NCBI GenBank assembly: GCA_051294375.1
Contig: CM119264.1
Span: 28,416,709 to 28,480,708, forward strand
Direction: 5' to 3'
DNA: 64,000 bases
Origin: Paraspadella gotoi
Lineage: Eukaryota; Chaetognatha
The position numbers were made by a program, and so were the translations under genes. Positions 35,775 to 48,240 of the stretch are shown piece after piece. The notes beneath the pieces were generated by a model. That model made no database searches. It saw only the letters and a program-made list of their open reading frames with translations, and was not told the origin of the DNA. Every line of letters starts with the position of its first letter. Positions within the stretch are counted from its first letter, which is position 1.

Positions 35775-36889
35775 CGCACTTCGACAGACTCAAAGAAGAG
35801 ACGAGTTAAAACGTTGCATTTTATTTTGGTTCGCGTTGTTAGACTCGACGGTTAATGAATCTCTCATCGTCGTCGTCTTCAGTCGCTCAGTCGTTATCGT
35901 CGTCGTCATCGTCTGTCCATCGTTCGTGCTCGTCTTGTTTCGTTTTCGTGGCAAATGAGGCGTTCGTCTATGACCCATTGCATGTGTAACTACATCACGA
36001 CGAGATAATTCGGAATGGTAAGTCACATCGTATGCTGTAGTTACCACGACGACGACGACGACGACGAGACGGACGCCTATGCGGTGAGTCGCTCCTCCGT
36101 CGACAGAAAATAAACGAGTCAATGTAAGTGTGAGACGTTTTTCATGGTTTCATTCATGTGCTTAAAAGCGAAGCAAAAATATTTAAATCAAGTTAGAATC
36201 TCAAAATTCAAATAGTAGATCATGAACTGGCTTTAACTGTGAACATTGTAAATTATTCAAAATATATTTTTCATTTGTCAATTTTCGCATTAGCTCCCTA
36301 TTTCAGAAGTCACTTAGAAGTTTCTTGACAGATTACAATTCGAATAGCAAAATTGATTAGAAAATACCTTTCAAATATTCTTAAAGTGGTCAAAGTTTTA
36401 ACTATTATCTTGATGCAATTTGGAATTCCTAACGAAAAGTTGAAAAATTCGGCAAGATTCCCTTTTTATTAGATGGACGGAATTGAATCATTCATTTAGT
36501 GGTCAAATCCTTAAACAATGACTATAAATAACCTATAATTTAATTTTAGTATAAAAATATAATTTATTTTAAATTGTCGCTAACTTAATGAAATACATGT
36601 TTTTGATTAAGAAGGCTATATTTTTCATCAACTTTTTATGAGGAATTTTCTCTTCCTCTTTTCATTTTGTTTGAAGACTCAAGCCTTGGTTTTCTCCCTA
36701 CCGGTCAAGTTATTCATCTTCCGTCACGGAACAGACTCTACTCGTCGCTTCATCAGTTTCAGTGTCCTAGGCGGTTGACAAGCCCCTCATCGCCGCTCTG
36801 TTTGTTTACCAATATATTATGCAAGAGCAAAGAAGATACACCAAACCTTTTTCCTATTTCCAGCGCCAGAAGAAGAGATGAGGGAAAAA

Positions 36890-37390
36890 ATCTAAGCAAT
36901 GTAAAAGATGGGAAAGGTATGATTAAGAAGGTGAAAGTGTGAGATGAAATGTGGAAGGTGGAAAGTGAGATTAAGATGGAATAATGAAATTGAAGGGAAA
37001 GGTGAGATTAAAAGGGAAGTGATGAGATGAAAATGGATAAGTAGTAAAAAGAGTGAGTGATGAGAAATGTGGAGTGAAGTCGGAGAATTAAAGAAGGTAG
37101 AGAAAGTGATGAGATGAAATGTGGAAGTGTGGAAGGTGGAGATTAAAGAGGTGAGAAAGTGATGAGATGAAAATGTGGAAGGTGGAAAGTGGAAGATTAA
37201 AGAAGGTGAAAGTGATTGAGATGAAAATGTGGGAAGTGGAAGGTGGAGATTAAAGAAGGTGAAAGTGATGAGGGTGATGAAAATGTGTGAAGGATGGAAA
37301 GGTGAATTAAAGAAGGTGGAACAGTAGATGAGATGAAAATGTGGAAGTGAAGGTGGAGATTAAGAAGGTGAAAAGGGATGAGTTGAAAAA
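36890..37390 (+). repeat. GA-rich 54-bp minisatellite, unit 1 (degraded)
   Basis: Built of GAAGGTGG, AAAGTGATGAGATGAAAATG and GGAGATTAAAG blocks with many indels. Cleaner in units 2 and 3. Confidence 0.8.
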
Positions 37391-38307
37391 TGTAAAGTCA
37401 ATTTAATTGTTTTAAACAGAGTGAAGATGTAAAATACAAGGGAAGATCTAAAGTGAAAAACAGTATGAACCAACAAAAGTGAAGATAAATAAGAATGTCG
37501 ATAAAATTATTAAAAAATTTTAAAATCAATTTATTTATTATATTCTTTAGGCTTTTTCTTTCTTACCTGTCGCTTATTTGATTATCAATGAAAGAAATTT
37601 CATTTCCACATTTTTCTTTCCGTACTTACTTCATAACTAATTTTATAATTATACATTGATCATTTTCTTTTCCCAATATCTGAGACGGAACGGACCGGAC
37701 CAAAAAGGCTCCTAAATGAGAACGTCAGGCCGACATAAAAAATAGCGTCAGTAGGGAAATCGAGGCAAAGATGGAAAAGATAACCGTGAAAGATCTAAAG
37801 GGAAGAAAACGAAGTTCGGAAGGATTAGGGGGAAGGGAGGGGGCGCGAACCAGGCGCGCTAAAATAATCGTCTTTTGTTTGAGGTAAACATCGACCGGAT
37901 CCGACGAAAAGATTGGATTTCGTTTTATTCGACAACACATCGCTATCTTTAGGCGACGATCCTCTTCAGATTACTTTTCTCATTTCAGTCGGTCGGTCTC
38001 TCTGTTCTCTGTCTCTCTGTCCGTCAAAATTTCGAGTTTCCTTCGCGCTACAACATTTGACGAAGAGTATGTCGCTTCCGTGAGTTAGCAGACACTCCGC
38101 CCCGAACAACACCGCGTATCTCGCAGCGGCCCGTCGCCCTTAACATCTGAACGACGGCTCCGACATCTAGCGCTCGCGTTTTTAATAAGCCTCCAACGTT
38201 GGTATATAAAATTCGGCTTATCCGTGTGCTTCTCGCAGCTTGCCGCGACAACTGATGGCGTCTGATACAGTCGCTACCAACAATGTTTCTAACATCATCT
38301 CCCGCTT
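37391..38307. other. End of unit 1, no gene
   Basis: Unique-looking DNA matching 42120-42960 in unit 2. The last 250 bp are much more scrambled relative to unit 2 than the rest. Confidence 0.4.
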
Positions 38308-38610
38308 ATTTATTAAATGAATGGATAATATTTATATTGGTTGAAACAATTTTATAGCAGGTCCCTGCAAGCTTTCGATCCATATTCACTTACAGTGAAG
38401 TTTATAAACTCTCAGAGGACCTGGCTTCGCTATAAATAGAATATCAGAGATCGAAAGTATTCACCGTAAGAGACAATCAACGAATTTAAACTTTTAATTC
38501 TCTTTTATATTCGATATTTTGTTTTATATATATTGTTTATTGTATAATGTCCTCGACCAAAAAAAAAAACCTTGTCAGGCGAAGGGATCGCGTCTAATTC
38601 GTCGTCCAAG

Positions 38611-38807
38611 ATGGCGGCCTCCAGAAGTCCCAGTCCCTCTTCCTCTCCTCCTCCTTCGTCGTCGTCGTCATCGTCGTCGCCGCCGTCGTCGTCGCCCGCT
38701 TCATCGTCGTCATCGTCGTCGTCCTCCCCGTTTTGTTCGTCTTCGTCGTCGTCGTCGTCGTCTGGCCGAAAAAAAAAAGAAGAATTGATCCGATAATACA
38801 AACGATG
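38611..38807 (+). CDS. Candidate first exon, unit 2 copy
   Basis: Second copy of the exon at 33762-33954. Here the poly-Ser frame from MAASRSP is uninterrupted up to the A-run before the donor. Confidence 0.35.
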
Positions 38808-40511
38808 GTAAAGTTTTAAAAAATTCTTGGCCATCTTTTCCGAAAGCGCCCAATTTCAGCTTAAACTTAGGAATAAAGTTTTTTTTGTTTTTTTGTTTTT
38901 TTGTTTTTTTTTTAGATTTAAAGATTAGGTTATAGGTTCTGGATTAGGAGTTTTGATTTAGGATTAGGGTTAGGGTAAGGGATAAGGATATTAGGTTAAG
39001 GATTAAGCTGAAGAATTAAAGATTGATTAGGGTTAGAGAACAGGTTAGGGTTATGGAAAATGCTTCTAGACTGTATAAAACATTTGGAAAGATATTAAAT
39101 TTAAAAATTAAGGTTAAAATTAAGTTAACGAATTAGGAATAGAAATGAGGTACTTTCGGAAAATAGTACCAAATTCTTCAAACTATAAAACCCCTTACCA
39201 TTGTCAAAGGTAGAGAAAAACCTTTTTTTTTTGCCGGGAAGAATCAAACACTTCCAAAATTAAAAAAAAAAGCAAAAAAAAAAAAGCAGACGGGTTTCGT
39301 TTTCCATCCGGGGTTTTTAGATTCAGCGCCTATGAGGTTGTCAAAACACTGTCAAGCCAGGAGACGAAGTCTTGTTGGGGTTGAAAATTGGGATTAGCGA
39401 AAACAAAAGGTAAAGAAAATCAACGAAGGTATGGTAAATCGCGTAGAACAGCGGTTCGTTTTAGTCACTCGGGGGGGGGGGGTGAACAGTTGAAATTTAA
39501 GTACAAATACACGGCATATCATTTGGAACATTAATAGGCTCAGTCTCTAATTAAGACCATTTACGACTAATAATTATATTCATTACTATCAATTGTTTTG
39601 AATATATTCTTTTTATAAGTGCGCTGGGCAATCTACACCATTTTACACTTAAAATGCTTAATAACCTGAATCATCTAAACTTTTTAACTTTTCACTGTTA
39701 ATCCTTTCATTACAATTTATTTGGACCAAAACAAACGTAGTATATTTCAACATTTTATCTTTAACGGAACATATTCAATCTGTTTTAACTATCTTTGTTT
39801 TGGCTTTCACTTAAAATAATTTTTAGATTGTGAGCTTAACTTACCTTCTCCCGATGACGGAGGTTTTAGGGGGTAAGTCTCGATCGGGTAGAATCGTTTG
39901 TCTGAGTCTTCGTCATCTTCCCCGTCGCCCGAGCGGCCACGCCTACTGAAGCGGATGGATGGGCGTGAGAGGGGAGGTAGGGGCCAAGGGTTGGAAGGTA
40001 AGGTCGATATTAGAGGGATTTTTATGCTCTTAGTGTTTTATTCGTCGGAACTAAAAAAAAACATTTCACGATTGTTGATTCTTGTAAAAGTAGGATTTGT
40101 CTCTTGACGTTGTCGAGTTAATTATTGTAACCGATGAGGAGGAGGGGTTCAGCCGAAGGCATCGTCATCCTCCCCTTTCCTCATCCTCTTCTCCTTCGAG
40201 CTCGCGGGATTTCGGGGTCCAGGTTTTTCGTTTCAAAAATATTCACTCCACCTTTTTCCCTCTCTTTAGACAGACCTACAACTTGTTGTTATTTTATTCG
40301 TCCTTTTTTTCTCCCTTTCAATAAACGCTTTTTCCTCTCATTCGAATCTTATTTTGCCAGAGACATGATTATAGGGGTAACACACTGTACTTTGAAGGTT
40401 AATAGAGTCGCTTTACTCTTGAGTATAAAGGCAGCGCATTGCAGTGAACAAACTCTCTCTCTCTTTTCTTTCCTTTTCTCCCCCCATGTTTTCTGTTTTC
40501 TTTTCTATTCT

Positions 40512-40513
<2 letters not shown>

Positions 40514-40587
<74 letters not shown>
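40514..40587 (+). repeat. (CT)n microsatellite
   Basis: Unit 2 counterpart of 35672-35771. Confidence 0.95.
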
Positions 40588-40592
<5 letters not shown>

Positions 40593-41589
40593 GCACTCGA
40601 CAGACTCAAGAGACGAGTTAAAACGTTTGCATTTATTTTGGTTCGCGTTGTTAGACTCGACGGTTAATGAAATCGTCGTCTTCATCGTCGTCGTCGTCGT
40701 CTGCATCGTCTTCGTTTTCGTCGTGGCAAATGAGGCGTTCGCTATGACCCATTGCATGTGAATACAATCACGACGAGTAATTCGGATGGTAAGTCACGTC
40801 GTATGCTGTAGTTACCACGACGAGGACGACGACGACGACGACAACTGAGGTGGGATGAGTCGCTCCTTCCGTGACAGAAAAATAAACAGAGTCAATGTTA
40901 AGTGTGAGACTTTTTCACGTTCATTCATGTGCATTAAAGCGAAGCAAAAATATTAAAATCTAGTAGAATCAAAATTCGAATAGTAGATCATGAAGAGGCT
41001 TGTACCTGTGAACATTTCTAAATTATTAAATATTATTTTTCATTTGTCAATTTTCGCTTATCCCATATTTATACAGAGTACTCACCATAGAAAATGTCAA
41101 AATTTTAAATTTTTTTTTCTTATTTTTGAAAGCAGATTCGAATTCCTAAAGAAAAGTTGATAAAAGGAAATATAACCCTTTTTAAAAAAATATTTCATTA
41201 AGTGGGTCAAAATTTTAAAAAACTATTATAAATAACCTATAATTTAATTTTAGTATAAAAATATAATTTTTAAAATTTTCAGCTAACTTAATGAAATAAT
41301 TTTTTATAAAGACTTATATTTTCTTATCAACTTTTTATGAGGAATTTTCTCTCTTCCCTTTTTTCATTTTGTCAAGACTCAAGACTCTTGGTTTTTCCCA
41401 CGGTCAAGATTTGGCTTCATCTTCGGCCGAATCGACTCTTTGTCGCTTCATCAGCTTCCTCAGTGTCCTAGGCGGCTGAAGCCCCTCATCGCCGCTCTGT
41501 TTGTTTACCAATCATATTATGCAAGAGCAAAGAAGACACCAACCTTTTTCTATTTCCCGCGCGCGAGAAGAAGAGAGAGGGAAAAAAAT

Positions 41590-42117
41590 CCGAGATTAAA
41601 GAAGGTAGAAAGTGATGAGAAGAAAATGTAGAAGGTGGAAAGGTAGAGATTAAAGAAGGTGGAACAGTGATTGAGATGAAAATGTAGAAGGTGGAAAGGT
41701 GGAGATTAAAGAAGGTGGAAAGTGATGAGATGAAAATGTGGAAGGTGGAAAGGTGGAAATTAAAGAAGGTGGAAAGTGATGAGATGAAAATGTGGAAGGT
41801 GGAAAGGTGGAAATTAAAGAAGGTGGAAAGTGATGAGAAGAAAATGTGGAAGGTGGAAAGGTAGAGATTAAAGAAGGTGGAAAGTGATGAGATGAAAATG
41901 TGGAAGGTGGAAAGGTAGAGATTAAAGAAGGTGAAAGTGATGAGATTGAAAATGTGGAAGGTGGAAAGGTGGAGATTAAAGAAGGTAGAAAATGATGAGA
42001 AGAAAATGTGGAAGGAGGAAAGGTGGAGATTAAAAAAGGTGGAAAGTGATGAGATGAAAATGTGGAAGGTGGTAAGGTGGAGATTAAAGAAGGTGGAAAG
42101 TGATGAGATGAAAATGT
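41590..42117 (+). repeat. GA-rich 54-bp minisatellite, unit 2
   Basis: About ten units of 54 bp, each 18 codons with consensus KVESDEMKMWKVERWRLK on the plus strand and a Pro/Ser/Phe-rich frame on the minus strand. Confidence 0.9.
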
Positions 42118-42825
42118 TAAGTCAATTTTAAATTGTTTAAAATGAGTGAAAGATGAAATAGAAGGGAAGGATCTAAAAGTGAAAAAGTATGAACAACAAA
42201 AGTGAAGATAAATAAGAATGTCGCATAAAATATAAAAATATAAAATCAAATTTTATTTTTATTATTCTTTAGGCTATATTTTTTTTCCTTACCCTGTGTT
42301 ATTTGATTATCAATGAAACGAAATTTCATTCCACCATTTATTTCTTCGTACTTACTTTCATAACTAATTTTATAATTATACATTGATCTTTTTTTTCCCA
42401 ATATCTGAGACGAACGGACCGACCAAAAAGGCTCCTAATGAGACACGTCAGGCCGCAACAAAAAGCGTCAGTAGGGAAATCGAGAAAGATGGAAAAGAAA
42501 CCGTGAAAGATTAAAGGGAAGAAAACGAAGTTCGGAGGATTAGGGGGAAGGGGAGGGGGCGCGAACTGGCGGCTAAAATAATCGTCTTTTGTTTGAGGTA
42601 AACATCGACTGGATCCGACGAAAAGATTGGATTTGTTTATCGACAACAAATCGCTATCTTTAGGCGACGATCCTCTTCAGATTACTTTTCTCATTTCAGT
42701 CGGTCAGTCTCTCTGTCTCTCTGTCTCTCTGTCCGTCGATTTCCGAGTTTCCTTCGCGCTACAACATTTGACGAAGAGTATTTTCACATGTGGTTCCGAT
42801 TAGCGACTTCCGCCCGACAACCGCG

Positions 42826-43145
42826 TCCAGCGCGTCCTACATCGCGTCCGACATCGCGACCAACATCGCGTTTGAAACAGCATCCAACGTTGTTTAAAAT
42901 TGTGTTCGATGCCGCAACCAATATCGCGTCTGATATGGCTACCAACAATGTTTCTAACATCGTGTTCAACCTCACTTTTTCGATTTCATTATCAACTTTA
43001 TTCTGTATGGTGTTCAACACTGTGTCCAACATCGCGTTCGAAATAGCATCCAATATTACATCCGACATCGCATCTAATACTGCGTCCAACATCGCTTCCG
43101 ACATCGCTTCCGACATCGCGTCCGACATCGCGTCCGACGAGGACA
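42826..43145 (+). repeat. Degenerate 12-bp repeat (ATCGCGTCCGAC)
   Basis: Tandem and scattered copies of ACATCGCGTCCG-type words around a unique core. Open on both strands for about 120 codons. Repeated at about 44990-45320. Confidence 0.8.
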
Positions 43146-43201
43146 ACTTGCGCCACTAACTCCATTTGCATATATATTAGGCGGGGAGATGGAATGCTGT
43201 A

Positions 43202-43306
<105 letters not shown>

Positions 43307-43455
43307 CAACGAGAGGAACTCATGATTAAGATCGTGGTTAAAGCATTCGAATGGGGTTAAAAATAGACGAGTCTAGAGAAGTCTTGTTAATTTGTGTGCA
43401 GTTGGCGTGAGAAGCCGTGTAGTATCGAGTCGGAGGCTTCGAACGACGGAACTCG

Positions 43456-43480
43456 NNNNNNNNNNNNNNNNNNNNNNNNN
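43456..43480. other. Assembly gap, 25 N
   Basis: The left flank ends ...GAACGACGGAACTCG, which reappears at about 45590. The right flank restarts at the equivalent of about 41350. The two contig ends overlap by about 2.1 kb. Confidence 1.
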
Positions 43481-45392
43481 TTCCCTTTTCCATTTAGTCA
43501 GACTCAAGACTCTTGGTTTTTTTTTCCCACGGTCAAGATTGGCTTCATCTTCGGCGAATCGACTCTTCTCGCTTCATCAGCTTCTCAGTGTCCTAGGCGG
43601 TTGAAGCCCCTCATCGCCGCTCTGTTTGTTTACCAATCATATTATGCAAGAGCAAAGAAGACACCAAGCCTTTTTCTATTTCCCGCGCGCGAGAAGAAGA
43701 GAGAGGGAAAAAATCCGAGATTAAAGAAGGTAGAAAGTGATGAGAAAAATGTGAGAAGGTGGAAGGTAGAGATTAAAGAAGGTGGAAAGGTGATGAGATG
43801 AAAATGTGAGAAGGTGGAAAGGTGGAGATTAAAGAAGGTAGAAAAGTGATGAGATGAAAATGTGGAAGGTGGAAAGGTGGAAATTAAAGAAGGTGGAAAG
43901 TGATGAGATGAAAATGTGGAAGGTGGAAAGGTGGAAATTAAAGAAGGTGGAAAGTGATGAGATGAAGAAATGTGGGAAGGTGGAAAGGTGGAGATTAAAG
44001 AAGGTGGAAAGTGATGAGATGAAAATGTGGAAGGAGGAAAGATGAGATTAAAGAAGGTGGAAAGTGATGAGATGAAAATGTGGAAGTGGAAAGGTGGAGA
44101 TTAAAGAAGGTGGAAAAGTGATGAGATGAAAATGTAAAGTCAATTTTAAAATTGTTTAAAATGAGTGAAAGATGAAATAGAAGGGAAGGATCTAAAAGTG
44201 AAAAAGTATGAACAACAAAAGTGAAGATAAATAAGAATGTCGCATAAAATATAAAAAATAAAATCAAATTTTTATTTTATTATTCTTTAGGCTATATTTT
44301 TTCCTTACCCCTGTGTTATTTGATTATCAATGAAACGAAATTTCATTCCACCATTTATTTCTTCGTACTTACTTTCATAACTAATTTTATAATTATACAT
44401 TGATCTTTTTTTCCCAATATCTGAGACGAACGGACCGACCAAAAAAAGGCTCCTAATGAGACACGTCAGGCCGCAACAAAAAGCGTCAGTAGGGAATCGA
44501 GAAGATGGAAAAGAAACCGTGAAAGATTAAAGGAAGAAAACGAAGTTCGGAGGATTAGGGGGAAGGGCAGGGGCGCGAACTGGCGGCTAAAATAATCGTC
44601 TTTTGTTTGAGGTAAACATCGACCGGATCCGACGAAAAGATTGGATTTGTTTATCGACAACAAATCGCTATCTTTAGGCGACGATCCTCTTCAGATTACT
44701 TTCTCATTTCAGTCGGTGGTCTTTAGTCGGTCGTCTAGTCGGTCGGTCTCTCGTCTTCTCAGTCGTCGGTCTCAGTCGTCGTCTAGGGTCTCTCATCTGT
44801 CCTCTGGTCGTTCCATGTCTCTCGCGGTCGTTCAGTCGTGGTCTCTATCGCGTCCTCTGCGTCGGTCCAGCGCGCTCAGTCGTGGTATCTGTCTCAGTCG
44901 TAGTCTTCTGTTTCTCATCGAGTTCCTTCCGCACACATTGAGAGGTATTTTCACATGTGGTTCCGATAAGCGACTTCCGCCCGACAACCGCGTCCAGCGC
45001 GTCCTACATCGCGTCCGACATCGCGACCAACATCGCATTTGAAACAGCATCCAACAGTTGTTTAAAATTGTGTTCGATGCCGAGCACCAATATCGCGTCC
45101 TGATAGGCTACCAACAATGTTTCTAACATCGTGTTCAACCTCGCTTTTTCGATTTCATTATCAACTTTATTCTGTATGGTGTTCAACACTGTGTCCACTG
45201 CCACATCGCGTTCGAAATAGCATCCAATAATTACATCCGACATCGCATCTAATACTGAGTCCAACATCGCTTCCGACATCGCTTCCGACATCGCGTCCGA
45301 CATCGCGTCCGACGAGGACAACTTGCGCCACTAACTCCATTTGCATATATATTAGGCGGGGAGAGGAATCTGTAGCTCTCTCTCTCTCTCTC

Positions 45393-45439
<47 letters not shown>

Positions 45440-45600
45440 CAACGAGAGGAACTCATGATTAACGATCGTGGTTAAAGCATTCGAATGGGTTAAAAATAGA
45501 CGAGTCTAGAGAAGTCTTGTTAATTTTGTGTGCAGTTGGCGTGAGAAGCCGTGTAAGTATCGAGTCGGAGGCTTCGAACGACGGAACTCGATTCCGCGCG
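43481..45600 (+). repeat. Large repeated segment, unit 3 (partial)
   Basis: Repeats 41350-43455, including the 54-bp minisatellite (43716-44135), the 12-bp repeat and the (CT)n tract. It has an extra GTC/TCGGTC-rich stretch at 44710-44940. It continues past the point where unit 2 breaks off. Confidence 0.85.
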
Positions 45601-45656
45601 AAAAAGAGAAAGAAAAAGTTTTGATGATGAAGCAGAAAGAAAGAAAAAGACTCATT

Positions 45657-45658
<2 letters not shown>

Positions 45659-45748
<90 letters not shown>
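45659..45748 (+). repeat. (GA)n microsatellite
   Basis: About 45 GA units. Confidence 0.95.
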
Positions 45749-45751
<3 letters not shown>

Positions 45752-45982
45752 GGAGCGAAGATATTTTTATCAGAATCAATTTCCTTCTCTGACATTTTCA
45801 AACTTATCTCGGAAACTTTTTTATAGCATTACGATCAGGAAAAATTAGCTTTGGTTCTATCTTACATTTAATTCAATTTTAATCTTAAACTATATTCATA
45901 AATACCATGAATATTGTTGGTTTTGTTTAATAGATGCGCTTTTACTCAATTATCTTATTGAAGAGACAGTAATTATTGTTAT

Positions 45983-46055
45983 ATGAAATTGGTACAACCA
46001 ATATAAAAATTATCCATTCATTTAATAAATAAGCTATCTTGCCCCTGACTTATAT
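45983..46055 (-). repeat. R1 core copy
   Basis: ATGAAATTGGTACAACCAAT to CTATCTTGCCCCTGACTT. Best-preserved core, with a second copy 210 bp away. Confidence 0.75.
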
Positions 46056-46192
46056 TAGTGACATAACCGTTTAATATAAGCCTGAGCTTCGGATCTTTTT
46101 TTTTCCCGGAACTTTGGGTTGGGAGTCGAATGACCTGCCTCCGGCACCAATGGCCACTGATGAACGGTTTGTGGATTATAGTCCACCATATT

Positions 46193-46262
46193 ATGAAATT
46201 GGTACAACCAATATAAAAATTATCCATTCAATTAATAAATAAGCTATCTTGCCCCTGACTTT
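46193..46262 (-). repeat. R1 core copy
   Basis: Nearly identical to 45983-46055 and in the same orientation, separated by about 140 bp of unrelated sequence. The pair could be the ends of one element or two nested insertions. Confidence 0.75.
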
Positions 46263-47130
46263 GTTATTTTGTCAAAACGAAACTTTTTTTTTGTTTAAAT
46301 CCCAATAGAAAACAATAGTGAACATTTGCCATTTTCCTTACATTTAAAGAAAAATCCATTTCCTCATTGTCCAACGATCATTTTTTTTTTATTTGAGCCC
46401 ATGAAAGGATTTCCCCTTTTCGCTTTCCGCTCACTACTGTGCAAACAAAAGCCAAGATTCTCGACGTCTTCTGCTCAAACAAATATTCTTTCTTTTTCTT
46501 GAATCTTCCGCGACGACGACAACGACGACGATGACTATGGCGACGACGATAATGACAAACGATCCGTCGTCGAAATAATTTATAATAATGATTTAGAGAA
46601 GTTGATTAAAGTAGTGAATCGTGGAGACACGAGGTTAAACACTAGGGTTAAAAACTAAGGTCATAGGCCATATTCTAACATGACAAGAAAGCGATTCGTA
46701 TATATATACAAGTATACATATATCAGGCCATTTTATTACTATTTCCACATTTTAATTCAATAAATAAAAATCATCTTTCTTATAATTTTATGCGTACGTA
46801 GAATTGGTTCAGCGTTGTCTGCCGTTGCAACGCCACGGCCTCTCCATTTGGTGTTGTGTTTATTTGTTGTCGAACTCATTGGCATATAAATTAATACTTT
46901 TGGCTCGAGAGGAAACGTTAAATTATTCCGTCCCATTAGGCGTCACTTCTCTCTTTATGTCTCCCCGTTCTCCGGTTCCACAATCCCCTGTTTCCCATCC
47001 CCTGTTCCCCGTAATCCCCGTTTCTGCTCCCTTTCTTAGGCTTATGTCTCAAGGCCGCCAAGAAAATCCAGAAAGTCGAGAAATAATTCTTTTTTTTTTC
47101 CCTTAAAGTTAAGCATTAATTCGTTGAAAT
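46263..47130. other. No gene seen
   Basis: AT-rich with a GAC/GAT patch at 46512-46565. The frames present have no coding character. Confidence 0.4.
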
Positions 47131-47133
47131 TTG

Positions 47134-47159
47134 AAAGAAAGAAAGAAAGAAAGAAAGAG

Positions 47160-47234
<75 letters not shown>
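47134..47234 (+). repeat. (GAAA)n microsatellite
   Basis: About 25 GAAA units. Confidence 0.95.
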
Positions 47235-48160
47235 CCTTGACATCCTGCGTCGGAAATTGTTGCGACGTCCAATTTAACATTTTCGACCCTTGAATTTTTT
47301 TTCTAGAATGTAGATTGAATGTTGACAAAATGTAGACAGAATTGGAAAGCAAAACGATTTCACCTTAACAACATAACCTCTCACATACAATCCCCTAGTA
47401 GTAGTAGTTTCTATTGCGAAAAGAGTTTCGGAAGGAGACCGCCGTTTCAACAACGTTTTTTTCTCAAACTCAAGTTCCGCCGCCTCGAGGCGAAAAACGG
47501 AAATTAAGAGAAACAAAAGACGCCGTTAAATAGCAGCGGGGCGGAGGCGGCGCTGTTGGAGCGGCAGCGGCAGCGGTTCTCATCCGCGCCGGTTGGGTCT
47601 TCAACAAGGCCGCTATCGAAGGGAAGAGTCAACAGCCAAATTTTATACATAGACTTCCGTTCTATTTTCTTAATCTTCAATTACAAAATTTAGTTGTTTA
47701 ATGTAGTAAATTGATGAAAACCCGAACTCCAAATTGAGATGAACTCACCAATCCCTGACAAAGTCATTGGTGAGTAACTTATTCTCATTCATGATTTATA
47801 AAATTACTGAGGGACGCGTTCTTGGGCGTTCTTGAGAGATGGAGATTAATTGTCTTTCGCCGCCCCCGCCGCCGCCGCCGCCGCCGCCGCTCACAGCGAG
47901 TGCGTCATAAAGTGGCGGGTTTTTTGGCGACGTCATCAAGATTTTCGTCGAAAGTCGAGACGCGTCCAGATTCCGCTAGGATTACTTACCCGAGGATTAC
48001 TCACTCGTCAGAATAACTCCTTTAATCAAAAACGTCCGGTCGTGGGAGCTAAGGAGCAGATCAGCTCAATCACGGGCTCTTTTCTCTAGGAATATTACAT
48101 GTGTTGAGCTTATAATCTGGTTTAATAGACTAAACTGACTCGTTGTGGCGGTACGACTTG
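47235..48160. other. No certain gene; GC-rich patches
   Basis: A GC-rich patch at 47520-47625 and a (CCG)n run at 47861-47890. A minus-strand stretch at 47350-47500 reads FRLEAAELEFEKKTLLKRRS and could be part of an exon, but I see no supporting splice sites or homology. Confidence 0.3.
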
Positions 48161-48164
48161 AAGC

Positions 48165-48240
48165 CCCCTTGCAATTGTCCGAGCGGGCTTAATCACGCCT
48201 GTCCCAGGCGTCCCGGGTTCAATCTCTTGGTATATCTGTC
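48165..48240 (+). repeat. tRNA-derived SINE head, candidate
   Basis: Has pol III promoter-like boxes: A box TTGTCCGAGCGGG (48175-48187) and B box GGTTCAATCTC (48216-48226), about 30 bp apart, with a CCTG/CAGG hairpin between. It does not fold into a full tRNA by eye, so a SINE or tRNA relic is more likely than a functional tRNA. Confidence 0.45.

Noticed and set aside
41650-42249. 199-codon minus-strand Pro/Ser/Phe-rich frame
   Set aside because: It is the complement of a 54-bp minisatellite whose period preserves frames; no start context or splice sites.
46155-46185. A second hammerhead core (CTGATGA)
   Set aside because: CTGATGA is present but no stem II and no following GAAAC.
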